From the NCBI GenBank assembly GCA_030834765.1, contig JAUQXG010000356.1:1-5125 (forward strand): a stretch of 5,125 nucleotides of DNA. Direction: 5' to 3'. Source of the DNA: Lutispora sp. Its GTDB lineage: Bacteria > Bacillota > Clostridia > Lutisporales > Lutisporaceae. The notes beneath the pieces are model-generated. The model had not been told where the DNA came from. It did no database searches and saw nothing but the letters and a program-made list of their open reading frames with translations. Below are positions 1 to 5,125 of this stretch, piece by piece. Each line of letters begins with the position of its first letter. The stretch's first letter is position 1. A program made the position numbers and the translations under genes.

Positions 1-1866
1 TAACTCTTCTACAAATACATCAGACCATGTTTTTGTCGCCCGAAGAAGTATCACGATATCTTTGTAGCTTGCAGGTCTATACTCTTTTTTATTTCCATCA
101 TATACTTGAAAGGGATTGGTGCTTCCTGGTCTTACAAGCTCTATTATTCTTTTTCCTATGATTCTTGCTTCTGCCTGCATGATATCAGGAGCTTCCTCTT
201 CATTCGTCTCAACTCCGTCACCGTCAGCAAAATTGCTGTCTTCATCCTCTTCTTCCCCCTCAGAATGATTATCATCATTCATTACGCTATAATCCATAAG
301 ATGCAGCTCTATATTCCCATGACTCTCTGCATTATCCTCATAGCCAGGATAATCTGCTCCGGGGTTTAATGCCTCTTCCTCGTCATATTCAAGCTCTCCC
401 ATATCTACAGACATGATCTGTTTAAAAATATAGTTAACTCCATTGATGACATTTTCCCGACTTCTAAAGTTTTTAAAAAGCTTTATTTTTCTATATGGTG
501 AAAGCTCCTCCCCAGAGTAGCTTTTGTATTTGCTCATAAAAAGCTCAGGCTTTGCTTGGCGGAATCTATATATGCTTTGCTTTACATCTCCCACCATAAA
601 TATATTTGGAGCCCCCCTGTCTTCTCTGGATATTTTGCTTAGCAGGACTTCTTGCACATCATTGCTGTCTTGATATTCATCTACAAAAATATCCTTAAAC
701 CGATCTTTATATCCATTGGCTACCTCTGGATTTTCGCTAAGGATTTTCAGGCATAAATGTTCAAGGTCGCTGAAATCCAACAATCCTTTTTCTCTTTTCT
801 TTTCCATATATCTTTGACTAAACTCTATGACTAATGCAGATAAGCACTTCATCATAGGATAAAGCTCACTTAGGCTTTTTTTCACATCCTCCGGATCTGC
901 CCAAAATATATTCTTCTTTATCTTATCTAATTCCTTTTTTGCGGTGTCTCTCATTCCCTTTACTTTTTCTTTTAATTCTTCATCAGCTTCTTTCACTTTA
1001 CTGGAAAGTCTTCCAAAGCTTAAAGTGGTAAAAGCATGATATAGAGATTCCCATGTACCGTCGCAGCCTTTTAAAAGGCCTTTTACATCTAAAATATTAT
1101 CCTGAAATGTAGGCAAATAAGGCATAAGCTCTGATGTTCTTTCTATGATTGCTCTCGCTTTTTCAAGGATGATCAAAGCACCTTGTATTTGGGCACGCAA
1201 ATATTTTTTTAGCACATCTGCCCATACTGTATCATCTATTTTAAAATCATCATTCACCTGAAATCTTTCGCTCATTTTCAAAAGCCATTGATCGGGCCAA
1301 GGATCACTTTGTACGTATTCAAAAATATTTAATACAATCTCTTGCAATGTTTTGTCGTCTTTGTTTCCTCCGTAGCTTTCCACAAGATCTATAAAATCTT
1401 TTCTATTGATCTCATCCTAATACTTTTCTTCAAACATATCTTCTAAGGCCTCCAGCTTTAGCAAAGAGGCTTCTGTCGCATCACTGATTCTAAAGTTCGG
1501 GTCTAAGTCAATGCTGTGAAAATTATTTCTTATGACCTCTAAGCAAAAGGAATGTATGGTTATAATGCTGGATTTATTTAAAAGAGTAAGCTGCTTTTGT
1601 AAGGTTTTTGAGCTTTTATCTGCATCCAGCATTTTTTCTATGGCACCGGATATTCTCTCTCTCATCTCTGCCGCTGCTGCATTTGTAAAGGTAACGATGA
1701 GCATTTTATCAATATCTGTAGGATTTTCTTCATCCATTATTTTTCTAATAATCCTCTCTACCAGCACTGCAGTTTTGCCTGCTCCTGCGGCTGCAGCTAC
1801 TAATAAATTAGAGGTTGGGGCATTTATGGCTTGCCTCTGCTCATCGGTCCATCTTTTCTCACTCAT
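1..1866 (-). CDS. addA: AddA, ATP-dependent helicase/nuclease subunit A, interrupted by an in-frame TAG; 3' half beyond window
   Basis: AddA is the UvrD/RecB-type superfamily 1 motor of AddAB; it also carries a C-terminal nuclease, not reached here. The start at 1866 is chosen because AAGGAGG lies 8 bases upstream and the product begins [14 protein letters not shown], a family-typical Q motif (Q10). Before the stop: Walker [10 protein letters not shown] (residues 24-32), [15 protein letters not shown] (58-72) and TIHSFC (103-108). Codon 150 is TAG. From codon 151 to 622 the same frame is fully open: LDFSDLEH (from residue 363), Walker B VDEYQDS (395-401), [13 protein letters not shown] (426-438), NFRSR (466-470), an acidic stretch (534-561), then a KDIVILLR segment near the edge. 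Usual AddA length is about 1200-1250 residues, so about half is visible. If TAG terminates, the product is a 149-residue stub without Walker B or nuclease, making this a pseudogene; if TAG is read through, the protein looks complete so far. Sequence alone does not decide. Identity is firm, functional status open. Confidence 0.93.
1382..1415 (-). other. Predicted stem-loop starting one base after the addA TAG
   Basis: Folding by eye on the minus strand, ATGAGATC (1415-1408) pairs with GATCTTGT (1389-1382). After an A-A mismatch (1407/1390), ATAGAA (1406-1401) pairs with TTTTAT (1396-1391) around an AAGA loop (1400-1397). That gives 14 pairs, three of them G-U and only two G-C. Bacterial SECIS elements and the proposed PYLIS element lie similarly just 3' of a recoded stop, but this region is AT-rich and coding, so a chance hairpin is quite possible. 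No energy was calculated. Confidence 0.3.
1417..1419 (-). other. In-frame amber codon (TAG) at addA codon 150
   Basis: The minus strand reads GAA GAA AAG TAT TAG GAT GAG ATC. The family-like protein continues in the identical frame on both sides (LEDMFEEKY, stop, [17 protein letters not shown]), so no indel is involved. It falls in a charged, probably variable segment between the TIHSFC motif and the conserved LVESYGG stretch. A single base change from GAG, CAG, AAG, TAT, TAC, TGG, TTG or TCG would create it. It is the only stop in the 622 visible addA codons. Confidence 0.97.
1859..1866 (-). other. addB-addA overlap, likely translational coupling
   Basis: The eight bases ATGAGTGA hold the addA start codon and, in another frame, the addB TGA stop. 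Such overlaps usually mean one transcript, with ribosomes finishing addB close to the addA start, which suits subunits needed in equal amounts. Coupling is inferred; the overlap is seen directly. Confidence 0.85.
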
Positions 1867-4800
1867 CTTTTGCCCCTCCTTCTGCAAGCATGTTCCAAAA
1901 TTCTTCATTTTTTAAATCTTTTATGACTTTATATTTATTTTCTTCAATGGCTGGGTCAAATTGACAAACACTTATATAACTGCAATAAGTACAACTGGTA
2001 CTGCGCTTGTTTTTAAATGGTTTTATGCTGATATCACCTTTTAAAATTTCTCCACCTAGCTTTTTTAACAGGGTATTTACATGACCCCTCAAAAGATCAA
2101 ATTGCTCTGCGGTAGCTATTGAGGATTTACCTAACAACCCTTCTTTATTGATAAATGCTGGAACAACATGTGAATAACCTGTTAATTCCCTGTGCATATG
2201 TCTTACAAGCTTCACATCTGCAAGGAGCAATCCTTTCATTTTAAGCTGTTTTACGATTTCCGCTTCTATTTCTTCCTTTGTTTTCTTCTCTTTTCTTCTA
2301 AAGACAGGATCATCTATTTTGAAGTAAAGGATCCCCCCTGGCTTCGTATTGGCAGTACCTGTAGCATTCATATGCTTCATAGCCGCATCTAAATAGGTGA
2401 TAAGCTGAATTTGCAGCCCATAATACACGTCAGAAAATCTAAAATCCTTGTCTCCAGATTTGTAATCAATAATTCTTATATAGGTGCCATCTTCATCTTT
2501 TGCATAGTCTATCCTGTCTATTCGTCCTTCCAACACGATGGAATCTCCATTTTCAACCTCTATGACGATGGATGGCAGTCCACTATCTCTGCCGAAGGCC
2601 ATCTCGTAACCCCAAGGCTCAAAGTCTCCAATCTTTATATGTTCTGCTATTGTCCAGACAGCTCTGGTTAATACTCTTTTTAATCTATCGCTTAAATATT
2701 TGTATCTTGCAGAGCTTTTTAATATGGAGCCTGAAGTATTTTCTATCAAGTCATCCACAATTTCGCTCACAGACTGTGTACACCAATCTTTATCAATACT
2801 TCTCCAGCCTTTGCCATCCTTTTCTATTTTCTTGGATATCCTGTCTATTACCTCATGGAGAAAAGTTCCCACATCAGGAGCTGCAAGTCTAAAAATCCTT
2901 CTTTCCTTTGCCATAAGCCCATATTGAGCAAAAAAGGAAAAAGGACAGCCAGAAAATTTTTCAAACTTTGATATACTAGAATGCATTGGACTTCCATAAA
3001 GACCTTTTACTTTATCTGCCACTAAAAAGTCCGGCGTATTTTTATAATTAAAACCGTGAAAAGCGTTCATAAACTGTTCATTCACGCTCTCATTTTGTTT
3101 ATACCACTTATAAGCATACCACCAAGTGGAATTCACCTTCCAGCCGTCCATATGATTTCTCACCACAGATAAAAGTGCACTTAAAGTTGGCAAAGGTGCC
3201 GATATGATATTTAGGCATTCCTCATCTGTAGATGCCTTTTGCACATCACTGCTTTGAGTGATAGCTGGAAAAAGCTTTTTCAGCCTTGAAATTATATTGG
3301 AAGGTCTCATAGCCCTGCCTTCATGGTCTGAGATCGAGTAGCTAAATCTTAAATACTTTGATGCTGTTGTAATTGTGGTATATATATGATACTGCTCTTC
3401 AAACGCTTGTGTCACCGTATCGCTTGCAATCTCTACTCCCATAGCCCTAAGATTTGCCCTATCAGAGTCATTTAGTATTCCTTCATCAGTTTTTGCTGCA
3501 GGAAATACGCCATCATTTACTCCTAATATGTATAGGGCAGCTACTTCATGGCTTTTGGATCGGTCAATAGTTCCAATAAGTACTTGATCTACTCCCGTCG
3601 GAATAATTCCTATGCTGTATTCACTAAAACCTGTAGCTATAAGCCTCTCAAACTGCTCTATGGTTATAGTCTCCTCTCCTGCTACTTCAACGATCTGGTC
3701 CAGAACCTCCATAATGATGTTCCAAATCTGACTGTATTGATTGGCAAGAGCTAGTTCGCCTTTAGATTTCATTTCTTCAATATAGCTTTCTATCCTTTCA
3801 GGCACTCCTATGGTACAAAGGAAGTTGAAAAGACTTGCACATATTTCTTTTGAGCTTCTTTTCCCTTTTATTTCTTCATAAAGAACTTTTAAAGGTACTG
3901 CTACTTTGCTTTTTGTTTTATTGATTTGTTCCAGCTTTTCTATTTCTTTATCTGAAAGCTTAAACTGCCAATCCTCTTCATTAGTCCAGCGGCTGCCTCT
4001 TATCCCCCACTGAAGCACATAGTTTTCAAGCAAGTCTATTTCCCATCTATCTATATCCAAAAGCCCTGTCTTTAAATAACGAAACACAGCTTCATAAGAC
4101 CATCCTCTTATGAAAATCTCAAACAAGGATAAGATAAGAAGTATCAGCGGATGGCTATTTATATTCGTTTTACTGTCTATGAAAAATGGTATGCCATACT
4201 GATCGAAAACTGCTTTTACTAGCTTTTGATATCTTGCCATATCCCTTGTCACGACGATAATATCCCTGTATCGAAGGCCCTGCTCTCTGCAAAGTCTTAT
4301 TATATCGCGGGCCGCACTTTCCACTTCGCTATAAGGATTTACAGCTGCAAAAATACTTATAGCTTTGGTTGCCTCTCCAAAAGTTTTATATGGATGGGCA
4401 AAGTAGTTTTTTTCTAAATGGCAAAGCTCCCTGTTCTCTCTTAGTCTGTATGGTATTTCATCTTCCATTTTTATTGAGGCTTCTATTTTACTGTTATTTT
4501 CCTTTGCGAGCTTTAGAAGCTTCCAAGTGGTATTTCTAGTAGATGAAAACATTTCTGAGTTATCTGGTGGGCAATCTTCCAAAACACAATCTGTGCAAAG
4601 AACAATGTTTATTCGAAAAGACTTTTGCATTAATTTTTCTATCACTTTATATTCTTGTGGAGTAAATCCTGAAAATTCATCGATCCATATTTCACTGTTA
4701 TCAAATCTAGTGCAATCATCCAATTTTTGTGCCATTAAAGTTAAGTCGTCATCGGTATCTATATATTTTTGATGAAGTGCATTTTCAAATTCATTATATA

Positions 4801-5125
4801 TTAAGCTTATATCAGAAAGCTTTCCGGACAAAAGCTGGTCCGTTACTTCCCCGCTGACTTTTTTTAGCATATCAGGCGTTATATTATATCGTTTCATTTC
4901 ACTGATCGTCCCTGAAAGCGTATTCACAAAGCCTGTCTGCTTTGCTGCCTTTGAAAAAATAGTTAAGCTATTTTTTTGTTTTTCCATAATTCTATGAAGA
5001 AGCATACATTTGCCTGAATTATTCATATGTAAACGAGTAAGTCCTCCTACCTCTGCAAAGACTCGATAAGCCATCCTTCTAAAGCTAAGAACCTCAATGC
5101 CATTAATACCCGCTGCTTTGCAGAT
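1859..5125 (-). CDS. addB: AddB, ATP-dependent helicase/nuclease subunit B (5' end beyond window)
   Basis: AddB is the second subunit of the cytoplasmic AddAB helicase-nuclease, which unwinds and trims double-strand DNA ends up to a Chi site and prepares 3' tails for RecA. The sequence shows 1088 uninterrupted codons ending in TGA (1861-1859). The Met codon at 5074 is internal: the frame is open upstream to the edge and reads [18 protein letters not shown], a typical early AddB segment, so roughly 60-80 residues including the N-terminal Walker A are probably missing. The helicase-like part includes [13 protein letters not shown] (around 4690-4655), at the usual Walker B position, and [10 protein letters not shown] (around 3530-3500). 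The C-terminal nuclease has the GTFLHEVID histidine (2855-2857), the IIDYKSG Asp and Lys (2465-2467, 2459-2461) and a QIQLITY motif (about 2413-2393). Four cysteines (2945-2947, 1991-1993, 1982-1984, 1964-1966) form the C-x(n)-CxxCxxxxxC iron-sulfur signature of AddB and related nucleases. The gene overlaps addA by 8 bases. I see no defect; the family assignment is firm. Confidence 0.96.
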   Translation of the reverse strand: MCKAAGINGIEVLSFRRMAYRVFAEVGGLTRLHMNNSGKCMLLHRIMEKQKNSLTIFSKAAKQTGFVNTLSGTISEMKRYNITPDMLKKVSGEVTDQLLSGKLSDISLIYNEFENALHQKYIDTDDDLTLMAQKLDDCTRFDNSEIWIDEFSGFTPQEYKVIEKLMQKSFRINIVLCTDCVLEDCPPDNSEMFSSTRNTTWKLLKLAKENNSKIEASIKMEDEIPYRLRENRELCHLEKNYFAHPYKTFGEATKAISIFAAVNPYSEVESAARDIIRLCREQGLRYRDIIVVTRDMARYQKLVKAVFDQYGIPFFIDSKTNINSHPLILLILSLFEIFIRGWSYEAVFRYLKTGLLDIDRWEIDLLENYVLQWGIRGSRWTNEEDWQFKLSDKEIEKLEQINKTKSKVAVPLKVLYEEIKGKRSSKEICASLFNFLCTIGVPERIESYIEEMKSKGELALANQYSQIWNIIMEVLDQIVEVAGEETITIEQFERLIATGFSEYSIGIIPTGVDQVLIGTIDRSKSHEVAALYILGVNDGVFPAAKTDEGILNDSDRANLRAMGVEIASDTVTQAFEEQYHIYTTITTASKYLRFSYSISDHEGRAMRPSNIISRLKKLFPAITQSSDVQKASTDEECLNIISAPLPTLSALLSVVRNHMDGWKVNSTWWYAYKWYKQNESVNEQFMNAFHGFNYKNTPDFLVADKVKGLYGSPMHSSISKFEKFSGCPFSFFAQYGLMAKERRIFRLAAPDVGTFLHEVIDRISKKIEKDGKGWRSIDKDWCTQSVSEIVDDLIENTSGSILKSSARYKYLSDRLKRVLTRAVWTIAEHIKIGDFEPWGYEMAFGRDSGLPSIVIEVENGDSIVLEGRIDRIDYAKDEDGTYIRIIDYKSGDKDFRFSDVYYGLQIQLITYLDAAMKHMNATGTANTKPGGILYFKIDDPVFRRKEKKTKEEIEAEIVKQLKMKGLLLADVKLVRHMHRELTGYSHVVPAFINKEGLLGKSSIATAEQFDLLRGHVNTLLKKLGGEILKGDISIKPFKNKRSTSCTYCSYISVCQFDPAIEENKYKVIKDLKNEEFWNMLAEGGAKDE
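1875..1881 (-). promoter_or_regulatory. addA ribosome binding site (AAGGAGG)
   Basis: The minus strand shows AAGGAGG followed by eight bases (GGCAAAAG) and then ATG at 1866. This near-perfect Shine-Dalgarno decides the addA start and rules out the in-frame ATG at 1908. The site lies inside the last codons of addB. Confidence 0.9.

Noticed and set aside
106..369. Plus-strand open frame of 87 codons, hydrophobic in character.
   Set aside because: It is antisense to well-conserved AddA coding sequence; its composition follows from the complement of acidic codons.
1066..1079. Perfect 14-bp palindrome GCCTTTTAAAAGGC.
   Set aside because: It encodes Lys-Gly-Leu-Leu-Lys-Gly inside addA with no spacer for a loop and no promoter context; it is probably a codon coincidence.
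1202..1212. Runs of seven T (A on the coding strand) here and near 886, considered as slippage or frameshift sites.
   Set aside because: The AddA frame is the same before and after each run, so there is no sign of a programmed shift.
1300..1416. Possible reinitiation of translation after the TAG to make a second AddA fragment.
   Set aside because: The nearest in-frame GTG, TTG and ATG codons lack a well-spaced Shine-Dalgarno; the GGAGGA in the Gly-Gly codons is too far from the next TTG. A fragment starting here would also lack Walker A.
1867..1908. In-frame upstream ATG at 1908 that would add 14 residues ([14 protein letters not shown]) to AddA.
   Set aside because: It lies deep inside addB with no good ribosome binding site, and its extra residues are translated through the Shine-Dalgarno of the real start at 1866.
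1532..1915. Plus-strand open frame of 127 codons opposite the addA start.
   Set aside because: It is the antisense shadow of the conserved AddA N-terminus, with no recognisable protein and no support for its start.
5072..5074. ATG at 5074 as the addB start.
   Set aside because: The frame is open to the window edge and the upstream residues [12 protein letters not shown] match the AddB N-terminal region, so this Met is internal.

Overview
The window is a piece of an addB-addA operon read entirely on the minus strand. It encodes the two subunits of the AddAB helicase-nuclease, the enzyme of Gram-positive and some other bacteria that resects double-strand breaks for RecA. The low GC content, the addB-then-addA order, the strong AAGGAGG ribosome binding site and the protein sequences (for example an AddA stretch reading [10 protein letters not shown] and an AddB stretch reading [11 protein letters not shown]) point to a Firmicute, most likely an anaerobic Clostridia member. 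Genus cannot be named from this window.

Layout in reading direction (high to low coordinates): 5125-1859 is addB, open at the window edge and lacking only its N-terminus, which would hold its Walker A. It carries an intact C-terminal RecB/Cas4-type nuclease with the four-cysteine iron-sulfur signature. Its TGA stop overlaps the addA start (ATGAGTGA, 1866-1859), and the addA Shine-Dalgarno lies inside addB. 1866-1 is addA, running off the low-coordinate edge after 622 codons, roughly the first half of the family's usual length. There is no intergenic space, and I see no RNA gene, mobile element, CRISPR array, promoter or terminator.

The one real anomaly is an in-frame amber codon (TAG, 1419-1417) at addA codon 150. 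The same frame stays open for 472 further codons and keeps every expected helicase motif: Q motif and Walker A before the stop; Walker B, the [11 protein letters not shown] motif and NFRSR after it. The frame is unchanged across the stop, so this is a substitution-type event, not an indel. A predicted 14-bp stem-loop with one mismatch begins one base after the TAG. Candidate explanations are a recent nonsense mutation, a sequencing error, or decoding of UAG as an amino acid (suppressor tRNA or pyrrolysine). The window alone cannot decide among them; a recent mutation or error is the default, and recoding is the interesting possibility.

Together AddA (active 3'-5' helicase plus one nuclease) and AddB (inactive helicase fold for Chi recognition plus a second nuclease) form one heterodimer. 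If the TAG really terminates, only a 149-residue AddA stub would be made and the complex would lack its motor.
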